DNA of 48,961 bases from assembly GCA_024278055.1 (NCBI GenBank), contig JAJRTY010000092.1, positions 1-48,961 on the forward strand. Reading direction: 5' to 3'. The stretch is from Alphaproteobacteria bacterium. GTDB taxonomy: Bacteria; Pseudomonadota; Alphaproteobacteria; Rhizobiales; JAJFHR01. How positions within the stretch are numbered: position 1 is the stretch's first letter; every line of letters begins with the position of its first letter. A model generated the notes under the pieces. It had not been told where the DNA came from, ran no database searches, and was given only the letters and a program-made list of their open reading frames with translations. Below are positions 24,697 to 33,516 of this stretch, piece by piece. The translations under genes were made by a program, and so were the position numbers.

Positions 24697-25724
24697 GGTC
24701 TGTTTACTCCTTTTTCGGCTTTAATTTCTGCAAACCAGTGATCGTGATGGGTGCGTGCCCAGTTTTCATCCACCTCACCGTCAATCATGCCTTCCAGCGT
24801 GCCCTGGGTTCCGATGGTTGCAAGATAAATGTGACCAAGGGCAAAGCCGATAAAAACAAGCGCGGCGATGACATGGGACAGTTGCGATAGCTGCAGCAGA
24901 TTTCGGGTGCCAAGAGCATCGGGAAAACTCAGCAGAATACCGCTGGCCGATAGGGTCAGGCCGGCGAGGATCGCCACCCAGAACCATGCTTTTTCACCGG
25001 CGTTATAGCGCCCGGAACTGGCATGACCACCAAACATTCCACCTGCGCGCAAGGCCCATTTAATATCGGTAAGCGTTGGGAAATTCCCGCGTATAAAAGT
25101 GATGAAAAGCGCCACCAACGAGAGAATAAAAATCGGCCCGAAAAGATTGTGTGTCTGCATGGAAGCTGTGGCCAGCGCGCTGTATGCAGCTTTTCCGATC
25201 ACAGGTATCAGCACAGGCCGACCGAACAATAAAACCAGTCCGGTAAAGGCAAGCAGTAAAAACAATACCGCTATGCCCCAGTGTACCACCCTGTGGGTTA
25301 CTGAAAACCGCGCTATTTTGTTGTGAGACCGGCCTCCTTCTATTTTCAAGCGCCCCCGGAGCATAAAAAACAGGGCCAGCAGGCCTATGACAGCCACCAA
25401 GCCGACTGCACCATACCTGATTAAGGGACCATCACTTTGACGCAATTGCGCCCACCAGACACCATCCGTGTTAATCGCCACACTGTCCTCAGCCCGTTTA
25501 GTGGTCACAAGGCCTGGTCTGCCTAGTTTTAAGACGCGCCAGAGATCAGAGTCGCTTTGTTTGCTAAGTGTATTCTCGCGGTAAGGCGCATTGGACTGGG
25601 GCGAACCCGTACCCTGCGCAAAAACCGGCAGATTACCGGCAACCAATACACCGAAGACCATAATCAGAACAACCATGGTCAACCTGACCAGTCGCCCCGG
25701 CTTTAAATCATGAATTGTATACAT
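24693..25724 (-). CDS. Formate-dehydrogenase-gamma-like cytochrome b subunit
   Basis: The 343-residue membrane protein has a hydrophobic N-terminal segment ending near P-V-F-A-Q, probably a signal peptide, then about 70 periplasmic residues. A cytochrome b core of four to five helices follows. Haem-ligand candidates are in F-S-V-T-H-R-V-V-H-W, M-Q-T-H-N-L-F-G and L-S-H-V-I-A-A-L-V-F-I-G-F-A-L-G-H-I-Y-L. The C-terminal W-A-R-T-H-H-D-H-W is like formate dehydrogenase gamma subunits. No formate dehydrogenase alpha or beta gene is present, so it appears to be reused as a quinone-reactive subunit in the rhodanese/CCG/NarI-like module. Its stop overlaps the next start by 4 bp. Confidence 0.82.
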   Translation of the reverse strand: MYTIHDLKPGRLVRLTMVVLIMVFGVLVAGNLPVFAQGTGSPQSNAPYRENTLSKQSDSDLWRVLKLGRPGLVTTKRAEDSVAINTDGVWWAQLRQSDGPLIRYGAVGLVAVIGLLALFFMLRGRLKIEGGRSHNKIARFSVTHRVVHWGIAVLFLLLAFTGLVLLFGRPVLIPVIGKAAYSALATASMQTHNLFGPIFILSLVALFITFIRGNFPTLTDIKWALRAGGMFGGHASSGRYNAGEKAWFWVAILAGLTLSASGILLSFPDALGTRNLLQLSQLSHVIAALVFIGFALGHIYLATIGTQGTLEGMIDGEVDENWARTHHDHWFAEIKAEKGVNRP

Positions 25725-25818
25725 ATGACTATCAACCTCGCTTCAATGGAGAAACTGACCGGTGGTTAGATCTGCCTCTCCTGTTTTCACAGCTATAACA
25801 AATGATTTCATTTGAACC

Positions 25819-28800
25819 TCACTTAGTGAGCGCAAATAACGCCATAATTTTTGAATGGCCCCGATGCAGCAAATAATAAAATACCGGCACGGCAACCAGG
25901 GTCAAAAACGTGCCGACCATCAACCCGCCAATGGCAACCACGGCAAGCGGTGACAGGCGCTCAATACCAACCGCCCACTCCATGGCGATAGGCAACATGC
26001 CGACACTTGAAGCCGTTGCCGTCATCAAGATAGGGCGGGTTCTCAGTTCAACCGACTGGATCAGCGCCTCTTTGAGAGGCTTGCCCTTTTTCATTGCCTC
26101 TTTGGTGAAATCAAGCAGCAGAATGCCGTTGTTCACTGCAATCCCCATGAGCAGGATAAAGCCCATAAACGATGGCATCGAGCTGTGCTTGTCGGCCAGC
26201 ATCATTGCCCATACAGCCCCTATGACCGCCAGCGGCAGGGAGGCCATAATCGCAACCGGGTCGAGGAAGGAGTTAAAGGTGATCACCAGCATCAGGAACA
26301 AAAGAGCAAGGCCAATAATCAGTGAGTTTCTCAGCCGGGTGAAAGATTCCCCCATCTGCTTGAATTCCCCTTCGTAGGCGATTGAATATCCACGCGGCAG
26401 CTGCAAGCCTTTCAACGCGGCTGCGACATTATCGTGCAGGTTGGTAATGGCGATGTTGCGCCGGTAGCCGACAATATCGAGCGTTGGCAATAAAGCCTGA
26501 TGGGTTTCAGCCGTCGGGGCATATGTCATCGCCGGGCTGGCAAGCGCTGCAAGGGGGATAAATTTCCCTGAAACTGTGCGAATTTGCACAGCATTCAAAG
26601 CTTCCGGTGACGAGCGCTGACCCGCTTTCAACCGCACCCACACAGGAATGGAGTTTTCACCATTGATCCGTAATCTGCCACCGGGAATACCCTGCACGGC
26701 AGCGGCCACCTGCCGGGCAACATCAAGGGCTGTCAAACCGTAAAGTCTGGCGCGTTCGGGCGCAACATTCAGGTTTAACTGCTCGGCCGCCCCCTGCCAT
26801 GTACGTTCAAAACCCGTGAGGCCTTTAACCGATTTAAGCCTGGTCATGACCTGATCACCCAGCCGGTCAAGAACCAGAGGGTCCGGGCCAATTATCATAA
26901 CGTCCACAGCGCCGCGAATTGATGACAGCGCGGTGGCGCCAAATTCGGATACATTCGAAGAAATCAGTCCGGGGATTTTACGCAGACGCTGGCGAATGTT
27001 TTTTTCAATTTCATAGATTGACTGCGTGCGTTTGAAGCGATTGACAATATTGACCGTGAACCGTCCCGCCTGCAACGTGCGCGCTGCACCAAAAGATTTA
27101 ACTCCGGGTTCAGCCCCGATGACCATTGAGGAGTTAAGCAACCAGTCAACGGGCATTGAAGCACGTACAGCTTCATCAACACCGGCGGCAATTTTGCGCA
27201 TTTCCCCGGCATCTGTATTTGGTTGTGCCTCAAAGGTGATGATCATCACACCGGTGTCCATCAGCGGCATGATTTCACGACCAAGAAAGGCGATTTGCGG
27301 TGCCGACGCTGCAAACATCACAACAAAAATGAGTGTGACCAAAATCGGATGCCGCAGTGCCCGCCCGGTAAGATGAACGAAAAAGCTGCGCACGGGTACA
27401 ATGAAAAACCGATCAAAAGGACGCAGGATAAATGCCAGCGGATCGCGACTGTTCGGCTTCATTATCATCGGCACCAACAGCGGAATTATCGTAACTGAAA
27501 CCACCAGAGAAGCAGCAAGTGCTACCGCCAGAGTAACAGTCAAAGGCCGCAGGATTGTCTGGACAAACCCGCCAATGAACATAATGGGCAAAAGAACAGA
27601 AATGGTCGTGAAGGTGCCTGACATATCTGCCAGCAGAATCTCGCCCGTCCCTTTGACTGCCGCATCCTTGGCCGATTCAGCCCCTGAACGCATACGCCGC
27701 TCTATATTTTCAATGACCACAACCGCATCATCTGCCAACAGACCAACGGCAATGACGACAGCCGTCAGGGTGATCATATCAAATTCATAATTCATCAGGT
27801 GCAGGACGACGAAAGTCAGCAGGTAGGTGAGTGGTATGGACAAAGCGGTGATGATGGCCGCGCGGGTATTGTTGAGAAACAGCAGGATCACAATCAACGT
27901 CATGATCACAGCTTCACGTAAGGATTCCATCATATTGTCTACGGTCTGATGGATAATCCGCCCTTGCGTGTCGGCAATGCTTAAACGCAGCATGGGCAAC
28001 TCATCAGCAATAAGCGGCAGGACTTTTTCAATCGTGGCGATAATAACCGAGGCATTACCCTTGTCACCGCGCAACAGCGAAATGGCAACAGCAGCCTTGC
28101 CATTGCCGTGATAAAGCGATGTCGGGTCTGATGCCCCCCAGGTGACTGTTCCAAGGTCACCAACGCGCACATGCGTTCCGCCCGGCAGCGGCACCAAAAC
28201 TTCGGCAAGATCAGCCGGCAGTCGTGCCAGCGCTTTAGCGGTCAACAACAGGCGGAACCCATCGCGGTGAACCAGGCCCGCGGGCTTTGAGATATTGCTG
28301 CCCTCAAGCGCTTGTGCAACCGCTTCAGGACCGATGGCAAAGGCTTGAAGTTTATTGCGGTCAAGATCTACCGATACCTGACGCTTGTCGCCACCAAACA
28401 CTTCAACTTCGGCAACACCGGGAATATTCAAAAGCTTGTCACGTACCGGATTTTCGACAATCCGGCGGATCTGGCCAAGATCAAGATCATACCCCTTTGC
28501 CGCTGTTGCTGCGATAACAACAACCGGACGGGCAGCTTCGGTAATTTTAAAAATCAAAGGCGTCCGCACCCCATCGGGCAGCAATCCGGTTACCCGTGGT
28601 AATTCGGTTGCGACATCTGTCGCCGCAGTGGAAATATTATTGCCGTACTCAAATTCCACCTGAACCGATGAGACTTCATCACGCGAGGTTGAGGTAACAC
28701 GCCTGACCCCGTCAATGGCCGAAAGGCGCACCTCAATTGGATGCGTAACTTCGGTAGCAACATCTTTCGCTGCCGCCCCCGGCCACGAAGTGACAACTGA

Positions 28801-28935
28801 AACCGTTGGCCGGTTGCTATCAGGAAACAGATTAAGCGGCATCGCCTGATAGCTTAAAACGCCACCAAATATGATGAAGGCAAACAGTGCCAGAATTGCG
28901 TGCGGGCGTGCTAATATCCAGGCGATAAATTTCAC
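25819..28935 (-). CDS. RND-family efflux transporter, inner-membrane pump (AcrB/MexB-like)
   Basis: The 1038-residue proton-driven pump has the usual RND architecture of 12 membrane helices and two large periplasmic loops. Helix 4 carries G-L-L-A-D-D-A-V-V-V-I-E-N-I-E-R, including the adjacent aspartates of the proton relay. The repeat in the second half is G-I-A-V-N-N-G-I-L-L-L-D. The start is GTG at 28935, overlapping the adaptor stop by 4 bp. No outer-membrane channel gene is adjacent. The substrate could be drugs, bile-like compounds or lipids; the CusA-type metal signature methionines were not identified, so HAE-type efflux is preferred. The helix-4 Asp pair suggests an active pump. Confidence 0.94.
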   Translation of the reverse strand: MKFIAWILARPHAILALFAFIIFGGVLSYQAMPLNLFPDSNRPTVSVVTSWPGAAAKDVATEVTHPIEVRLSAIDGVRRVTSTSRDEVSSVQVEFEYGNNISTAATDVATELPRVTGLLPDGVRTPLIFKITEAARPVVVIAATAAKGYDLDLGQIRRIVENPVRDKLLNIPGVAEVEVFGGDKRQVSVDLDRNKLQAFAIGPEAVAQALEGSNISKPAGLVHRDGFRLLLTAKALARLPADLAEVLVPLPGGTHVRVGDLGTVTWGASDPTSLYHGNGKAAVAISLLRGDKGNASVIIATIEKVLPLIADELPMLRLSIADTQGRIIHQTVDNMMESLREAVIMTLIVILLFLNNTRAAIITALSIPLTYLLTFVVLHLMNYEFDMITLTAVVIAVGLLADDAVVVIENIERRMRSGAESAKDAAVKGTGEILLADMSGTFTTISVLLPIMFIGGFVQTILRPLTVTLAVALAASLVVSVTIIPLLVPMIMKPNSRDPLAFILRPFDRFFIVPVRSFFVHLTGRALRHPILVTLIFVVMFAASAPQIAFLGREIMPLMDTGVMIITFEAQPNTDAGEMRKIAAGVDEAVRASMPVDWLLNSSMVIGAEPGVKSFGAARTLQAGRFTVNIVNRFKRTQSIYEIEKNIRQRLRKIPGLISSNVSEFGATALSSIRGAVDVMIIGPDPLVLDRLGDQVMTRLKSVKGLTGFERTWQGAAEQLNLNVAPERARLYGLTALDVARQVAAAVQGIPGGRLRINGENSIPVWVRLKAGQRSSPEALNAVQIRTVSGKFIPLAALASPAMTYAPTAETHQALLPTLDIVGYRRNIAITNLHDNVAAALKGLQLPRGYSIAYEGEFKQMGESFTRLRNSLIIGLALLFLMLVITFNSFLDPVAIMASLPLAVIGAVWAMMLADKHSSMPSFMGFILLMGIAVNNGILLLDFTKEAMKKGKPLKEALIQSVELRTRPILMTATASSVGMLPIAMEWAVGIERLSPLAVVAIGGLMVGTFLTLVAVPVFYYLLHRGHSKIMALFALTK

Positions 28936-30065
28936 TGCACCAACCCCTGGGCCAAGATCGCCTGATCACCGTCCTTTAACTTTAGCAACACGGATTGTTG
29001 CGCGACAACAACCCGGTCGCTTGGTTCGATGTCTGCCTTGATGGCAACGCCGTGAGAACCTGATTGAATAATTTTAACCGGTATTTTGCTCAAGGAAACC
29101 TTGTTCCCGCTGCCGCTTGCCCTGACCACAAATCCGCTCACCCCATCAGCTGACCAGGCTATTGCGGTCACTGGTACGGACAGGGCATCTTTGATTTTGC
29201 CGGTAATGACGCGCACCGGCACGCGCGCACCGGCAGGCAGCTTGAAGGGGGATGAAGCAAGATCAACTTCAACACTGCCCATTGACAAGGCATCCAGGGT
29301 TTGATTGATCCGGGTCAATCGGGCATTGAAGGTTTTACTGCCCGACATCATGACCACCTCACTGCCGATCTCCAGCTTATTCAGCACGTCTTGTGGCACC
29401 TTGATGGAAAAACGGGTTTTACCAAAAACGGATAATCGATAAATCGGCTTGCCGGATGTGGCGAAATTTCCCGGCTCCGCCAGCCGCTCGGCAACCGAGC
29501 CGCTTTTATCCGCCACAATCACCGTATAGCTGCGGCGGGTTTTGAGTTGAGATAACTGGTGCCCCAGGGCTGCCACTTTTTTTTGCGCGGCAATGTAAGC
29601 TGTCCGCGCACTATCAGTAGTTTCTTGCGTGGCAAACCCTTTAGTCAGCAGGGATTGCTGGCGTTCAAGTTCTTTTTTCTGAAAACCCTCTTGCTGGACA
29701 GCGGCGTCCAGGTCAGCTTTTAATGCAGAAATCTCATCTTCAATTTGTGAAGCATCAATCCTGGCAAGAACTGTACCGGGCTGAAATGCCTGGCCCTCTC
29801 TGGGACCCATGGCGATAATTGTGCCGGAAATCTGGGGGGTTACAACTACTTCTGAATCCGCCTTTTTCGTGGCCAGGGCTAAAAATCCCGAGGTAACCGT
29901 CTGGCGTTGAACCCGGGCACTGTGCAGCGCCCATGGGGCAACAACTGGCAGAGCCACCTGAGTATGTTGTAGTGCGCGTTGATTGCGTAAATATACCGCA
30001 CCAACCACCAGTGCACCGGCAACGATAATCGTAGCACTGTAGAAGATAATTTTTGATACTTTCAT
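28932..30065 (-). CDS. RND efflux periplasmic adaptor (membrane-fusion protein)
   Basis: The 377-residue product has one N-terminal membrane anchor (I-I-F-Y-S-A-T-I-I-V-A-G-A-L-V-V-G). A barrel-sandwich half with V-V-T-P-Q-I-S-G-T-I-I-A-M follows, then a coiled-coil hairpin near 100-160 rich in Gln, Glu and Lys. The second barrel-sandwich half contains A-D-K-S-G-S-V-A-E-R-L and is followed by beta-barrel and proximal domains. It links the RND pump to an outer-membrane channel. The ATG at 30065 directly before the membrane anchor is preferred; a TTG at 30095 adds ten residues of doubtful value. It is translationally coupled to the pump by a 4-bp overlap. Confidence 0.9.
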   Translation of the reverse strand: MKVSKIIFYSATIIVAGALVVGAVYLRNQRALQHTQVALPVVAPWALHSARVQRQTVTSGFLALATKKADSEVVVTPQISGTIIAMGPREGQAFQPGTVLARIDASQIEDEISALKADLDAAVQQEGFQKKELERQQSLLTKGFATQETTDSARTAYIAAQKKVAALGHQLSQLKTRRSYTVIVADKSGSVAERLAEPGNFATSGKPIYRLSVFGKTRFSIKVPQDVLNKLEIGSEVVMMSGSKTFNARLTRINQTLDALSMGSVEVDLASSPFKLPAGARVPVRVITGKIKDALSVPVTAIAWSADGVSGFVVRASGSGNKVSLSKIPVKIIQSGSHGVAIKADIEPSDRVVVAQQSVLLKLKDGDQAILAQGLVQ

Positions 30066-30117
30066 CGCACCGGGCCCTGTTGGGGGTTGTTTCAAAGATC
30101 ATTCGTACGCAGAAAAC

Positions 30118-30687
30118 TCAACTGACAATCCGGTCAGCCAGATAGCCGATAATGATGAGAGCCAACCCGTCGAAGAACAGACTGATCCCGACAAAAAGCC
30201 CGACCATGATTGGTGATGTAATTGGCCAGCCGACAAAAAGAACCACGGCCAGCAGGAAAGACATCAAGCCGTTAAAGGCCATCCAGCCCCACCCGCGCAT
30301 GGGATAAAGATCATAGGCAAGACCAAACCCGCCGAAAGCATCAAGCAGCAGGTACACACTCAGCAACAAGGCAAGGGCTGCCAGCCCCGCCAGAGGGAAC
30401 AACACAAAAAGCGCCCCGGTGACAATCAGCAATACCGGTTTTAAAAAGGCAATCATCGAACGTCCCCGGCCAAGAAACGCCAGATAGGCTGTCAGGATAC
30501 CACCGGTAATCAGCAGCCAGCCGAGAAAAACACTCACCACCAGTGACATGACCTGGGGAACCACGGCACCGGCAATACCGACAATCATCAGCAACACACC
30601 GGTTATCAGACTGAATTTGCGAAACCGTTTTGCGAACGCGTGATCAAATTTAAAAACGGTCAGGTCTTCTTCATTTACATGTAACAT
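30118..30687 (-). CDS. HdeD-like acid-resistance membrane protein
   Basis: This 189-residue protein has six hydrophobic helices in three pairs and the repeated G-W-L-L-I-T-G-G-I-L and L-L-L-D-A-F-G-G pattern of the HdeD/DUF308 family. E. coli HdeD contributes to acid resistance at high cell density, but the mechanism is not known and most family members are uncharacterised. The ATG at 30687 is used because GGAG lies 11 nt upstream; a TTG at 30696 is an alternative. It precedes the RND adaptor gene on the same strand, with about 50 bp between them, so the group may be a stress-response operon. Confidence 0.82.
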   Translation of the reverse strand: MLHVNEEDLTVFKFDHAFAKRFRKFSLITGVLLMIVGIAGAVVPQVMSLVVSVFLGWLLITGGILTAYLAFLGRGRSMIAFLKPVLLIVTGALFVLFPLAGLAALALLLSVYLLLDAFGGFGLAYDLYPMRGWGWMAFNGLMSFLLAVVLFVGWPITSPIMVGLFVGISLFFDGLALIIIGYLADRIVS

Positions 30688-30714
30688 TGTTTTCAAAGCT
30701 CCATATTTCTCAAC

Positions 30715-31134
30715 CTAAGTCAGATAAAGCACCGGTTTTTCCAGCGCATTATCCTCAAGAACACCGCACCCACGCCGGAGAGTTTCACCAGTGCCTTGCA
30801 AAATCATAATGATCAGGCCCGACTTGAGAGCTCGCTCATAAATATCTTTATGGTGTGCGGGGACGCCGATGAAATTCAAAACATCCTCAAAACACAGAAG
30901 TCCAGCGGGGTGTTCCAGTTGCATTTTCTTCAGTTTTACAGCGACATTTCCGCGACATATGATCGTTCCAATATTTTTTATACGGATGAAATCAGCACTG
31001 TCTGAATGAGCGTCGGGCTTGCCACATATCGAAATAGCAATGTCTTTTGTTCCTTCAAGGCAAAGCTCGAGACATACAAGCCCCGCTCTTTGCAAATCCT
31101 GCACAACGGCCAGGCAACAGTCTTTCGAACTCAT
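30715..31134 (-). CDS. Cys-rich hypothetical protein, weakly like YflT-type general stress proteins
   Basis: This 139-residue protein is not firmly recognised. The ATG at 31134 has GGAGG 6 nt upstream and is preferred over the ATG at 31158. It contains eight cysteines, including C-C at 6-7, without a CxxC metal motif. The C-terminal half, F-I-G-V-P-A-H-H-K-D-I-Y-E-R-A-L-K-S-G-L-I-I, resembles the end of YflT-like stress proteins (V-P-x-x-x-x-x-Y-x-x-x-L-x-x-G-x-x-L-V), but the glycine-rich middle of that family is missing. It has no signal peptide or membrane helix. It precedes hdeD by about 27 bp on the same strand, which suggests a shared stress role. Function unknown. Confidence 0.6.
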   Translation of the reverse strand: MSSKDCCLAVVQDLQRAGLVCLELCLEGTKDIAISICGKPDAHSDSADFIRIKNIGTIICRGNVAVKLKKMQLEHPAGLLCFEDVLNFIGVPAHHKDIYERALKSGLIIMILQGTGETLRRGCGVLEDNALEKPVLYLT

Positions 31135-31192
31135 CCATGCCTCCAGCACTGTCTTCATGTCTGGAGAGATAAAACGAACACAACGAAGTATG

Positions 31193-31210
31193 CTGCTACC
31201 CAGGTAGCAG
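31193..31210 (-). terminator. Hairpin after the APC permease gene
   Basis: CTGCTAC (31193-31199) and GTAGCAG (31204-31210) form a perfect 7-bp stem with a CCAG loop, 28 bp beyond the permease stop on the minus strand. An A/T-rich stretch lies on the permease side, but no T-run follows the stem on the minus strand. It could end the permease transcript or insulate the next gene. Confidence 0.45.
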
Positions 31211-31237
31211 TAAGCAAAATATTTTTAAGAGCTGATG

Positions 31238-32542
31238 TTATGGACTGTGATTATCGCTACGTTTAACGATAACCCGGCCGGTTATCAGTCGCAGAGCCAT
31301 TTCCGCAAAAAAGGCGGCAACAAAAAATCCGGCTATCCAATAAATAATGTCAGGACTATTTGTACTCAGGTAAACCCCGGAAAGCACTATCGCTGCCAGG
31401 TTAACAACAATTGCCAACAATACCATCGCCATAGAGGCTTTGGTTTTTTTTAGCAATCTCAAGTGCCCCACATGTACAATCAGATGGATAGCCAAGGTTG
31501 AAATAGCGCCGATTGCGGCAATCGAAGAAAGATCAAAAAACACCGCCATGACAATAATGGCACCGGAACTGAAAACCAGCCCCTGCCGGGAATGGCCAAT
31601 AGGTGTGCCAAATGCACTCGGCAATTCCCCCAGCCGGGCAAGTTGATAGGTTACATTGGTTGCCGCATAAAGACTGGCATTGATTGCCGAGGATGTTGAT
31701 AATAATGCTGCCAGTGCCATAATGGTAAAACCAGCGGCACCGAATACAGGCAGTGCCGCCTGCGCCAAGGCATAATCCTGAGCCTTAATGGCCTCCTGCG
31801 CCGTCAAATTACCAAAAACAGCAAGGGCGACAGCCACATACAGAACCATCACCAGCCCGATGGATGTCATAATAGCACGCGGCAGGGTTTTGGCGGGGTT
31901 CTCCATATCTTCGGCGGCATTGGTGATATTGCGAAAACCTTCATAGGCAAAAAAGGTAATAGCCAGAGAAAATAAAATTGACTGAACAGGAGGATATTGC
32001 GTTGGCGATAATTTTTCCGGATCCATGGTTGCAATACCGACTATCGCAAAAAATCCCAGTGCCAGCATCTTCAACAAGACAATAATATTTTCCACCCGGG
32101 CCATTTTGCCGGAGCCGCCGAGGTTGATAATCATGAAGAGCAGAATAATACCAACTGCAAATACCTCTACCCAAAGCTGGGCAAAGCCGGATGGCAACAG
32201 CTGATAAGCATATGAGCCAAAGGTGCGGGCAACCAGCGAGACCGAAACCAGAGAAGAGACATACATCATAACGCTGATGGCCCCGGAAAACACGCCTTCG
32301 CCATAGCCCTGAACAAGATATTCCACCAATCCGCCACTTGAGGGAAACCGGGCGCCCAGCCGTCCAATGGAGTAGCCTGAAAGCAGGGCAATAATGCCGC
32401 CGGCAACAAATGACAACCACACGGCACTGCCGGCAATCAATCCGGCCTGTCCCAGCAGGGCAAAAATTCCAGCCCCGACCATGGCCCCGATCCCCATGGA
32501 TACCGCTGACCAGAAGGAGACTGTTTGACCTGATTTATGCAT
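31238..32542 (-). CDS. APC-family amino acid/polyamine permease
   Basis: This 434-residue integral membrane protein has about 12 hydrophobic helices. It opens with F-W-S-A-V-S-M-G-I-G-A-M-V-G-A-G-I-F-A-L-L, the glycine-rich helix 1 of APC transporters. F-A-Y-E-G-F-R-N-I-T-N-A-A-E-D lies in the substrate-binding helix 6 region and S-T-S-S-A-I-N-A-S-L-Y-A in helix 8. It probably imports or exchanges an amino acid; specificity cannot be told. It lies 30 bp after the regulator gene end on the opposite side of the cluster and just before the Cys-rich gene, all on the minus strand. Confidence 0.87.
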   Translation of the reverse strand: MHKSGQTVSFWSAVSMGIGAMVGAGIFALLGQAGLIAGSAVWLSFVAGGIIALLSGYSIGRLGARFPSSGGLVEYLVQGYGEGVFSGAISVMMYVSSLVSVSLVARTFGSYAYQLLPSGFAQLWVEVFAVGIILLFMIINLGGSGKMARVENIIVLLKMLALGFFAIVGIATMDPEKLSPTQYPPVQSILFSLAITFFAYEGFRNITNAAEDMENPAKTLPRAIMTSIGLVMVLYVAVALAVFGNLTAQEAIKAQDYALAQAALPVFGAAGFTIMALAALLSTSSAINASLYAATNVTYQLARLGELPSAFGTPIGHSRQGLVFSSGAIIVMAVFFDLSSIAAIGAISTLAIHLIVHVGHLRLLKKTKASMAMVLLAIVVNLAAIVLSGVYLSTNSPDIIYWIAGFFVAAFFAEMALRLITGRVIVKRSDNHSP

Positions 32543-32574
32543 TGTCTTTTCTTGCTGCTAATTATGCAAAAACG

Positions 32575-33309
32575 TCATGAATTAAATTTGCGAGGAAGTA
32601 ATTTATGGTCTCTTGTCCGGTTGAGCAGCGTCTGCAGTTTTTCTATATGAATGTGGCCGTGATCAAGGCTGACAATACCCTGTTTGCGCCAGTGTTGTAA
32701 TTGACGATTAACAACAGCACGTACACTGCCAATCATTTCCGCCAGAACCTCATGTGACAAATCATTAATAAGCTTGAGGTGGTGGGGGTCTGCAGCCTCA
32801 TCATCCACATGACGCATTATGAGGTGCGCGAGCCGGGTTTCAGTATCATGCAGGGCGAGATCGCCTGCCAGGTGGGTGAGATTGCGCATCTGCTGCCCCA
32901 GATATGGCAAAAAGCTACGGTTTATTTCTGGATGAGCAGATATCCATTCCCGCATTTCATCAACGGGCAGAGTTAAAAGATCAAGATCATCACGCGCCAC
33001 AAAAGTACTTTCGCACGGTGTGCCCGTGAGAAGTTGCAGCATATCAAAAGCATCACCGTGGGCTAATAAAAACAGAGTGACAATACGTCCGGTTTCTTCA
33101 TTGGTCTGCACAACCTGCAGCCTGCCCGAAAGGATAACATGAAACCGTTTGCTCTCATCTTCTGCTGCAACAGTCCGTTTTCGTGCCCATGTTTCACGGT
33201 GCATCTTGCGCAGAATATCACCAAGCAATTGATCATCCACGTCACGAAACAAACCGGAACCGCGCAGTATTTCGGCTGCGGATACATCATCAGGTGAATT
33301 ATTGATCAT
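32575..33309 (-). CDS. Crp/Fnr-superfamily transcriptional regulator
   Basis: The 244-residue protein has an N-terminal cyclic-nucleotide-binding fold (L-S-G-R-L-Q-V-V-Q and L-L-A-H-G-D-A-F-D). A long dimer helix precedes a C-terminal winged helix-turn-helix (L-S-H-E-V-L-A-E-M-I-G-S-V-R-A-V-V-N-R). The four-cysteine cluster of oxygen-sensing Fnr is absent; only one cysteine is visible, in T-P-C-E-S. The recognition helix R-A-V-V-N-R has neither the E-x-x-S-R of Fnr/FixK nor the R-E-x-x-G-R of Crp. It is therefore not predicted to bind the TTGAT-N4-ATCAA site in this window. The ATG at 33309 is taken as start. It precedes the permease gene and may regulate it. Confidence 0.85.
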   Translation of the reverse strand: MINNSPDDVSAAEILRGSGLFRDVDDQLLGDILRKMHRETWARKRTVAAEDESKRFHVILSGRLQVVQTNEETGRIVTLFLLAHGDAFDMLQLLTGTPCESTFVARDDLDLLTLPVDEMREWISAHPEINRSFLPYLGQQMRNLTHLAGDLALHDTETRLAHLIMRHVDDEAADPHHLKLINDLSHEVLAEMIGSVRAVVNRQLQHWRKQGIVSLDHGHIHIEKLQTLLNRTRDHKLLPRKFNS

Positions 33310-33420
33310 ATATAGTACCTTGCAGCAGGGCATTGCTGATTGACAAGTTAAATTGCAAAGAATAATTCGAACAAGCTGCTATCCATCGCGCTGCCGGCAA
33401 GATTACAACGCACCGGCAAA

Positions 33421-33444
33421 GCTTGAGGCAATCTGCCTCAAAGC
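33421..33444. terminator. Hairpin downstream of the IalB gene
   Basis: GCTTGAGGCA (33421-33430) pairs with TGCCTCAAAGC (33434-33444) around an ATC loop, with a single bulged A. It is about 73 bp past the ialB-like stop and about 110 bp before the regulator start, inside a 207-bp gap that otherwise shows nothing. It is a reasonable terminator for the two-partner secretion operon, though the T tract is short. Confidence 0.5.
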
Positions 33445-33516
33445 TGTTCACCCGGTGAGTCTGGCCATTGAATTTGAATACAGCAGGCCAGAGAAGCGAT
33501 CACTTCAAAGGCAACA

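Noticed and set aside
24693-25724. Formate dehydrogenase operon
   Set aside because: Only the gamma-like cytochrome is present; no molybdopterin alpha or ferredoxin beta subunit gene lies in the window.
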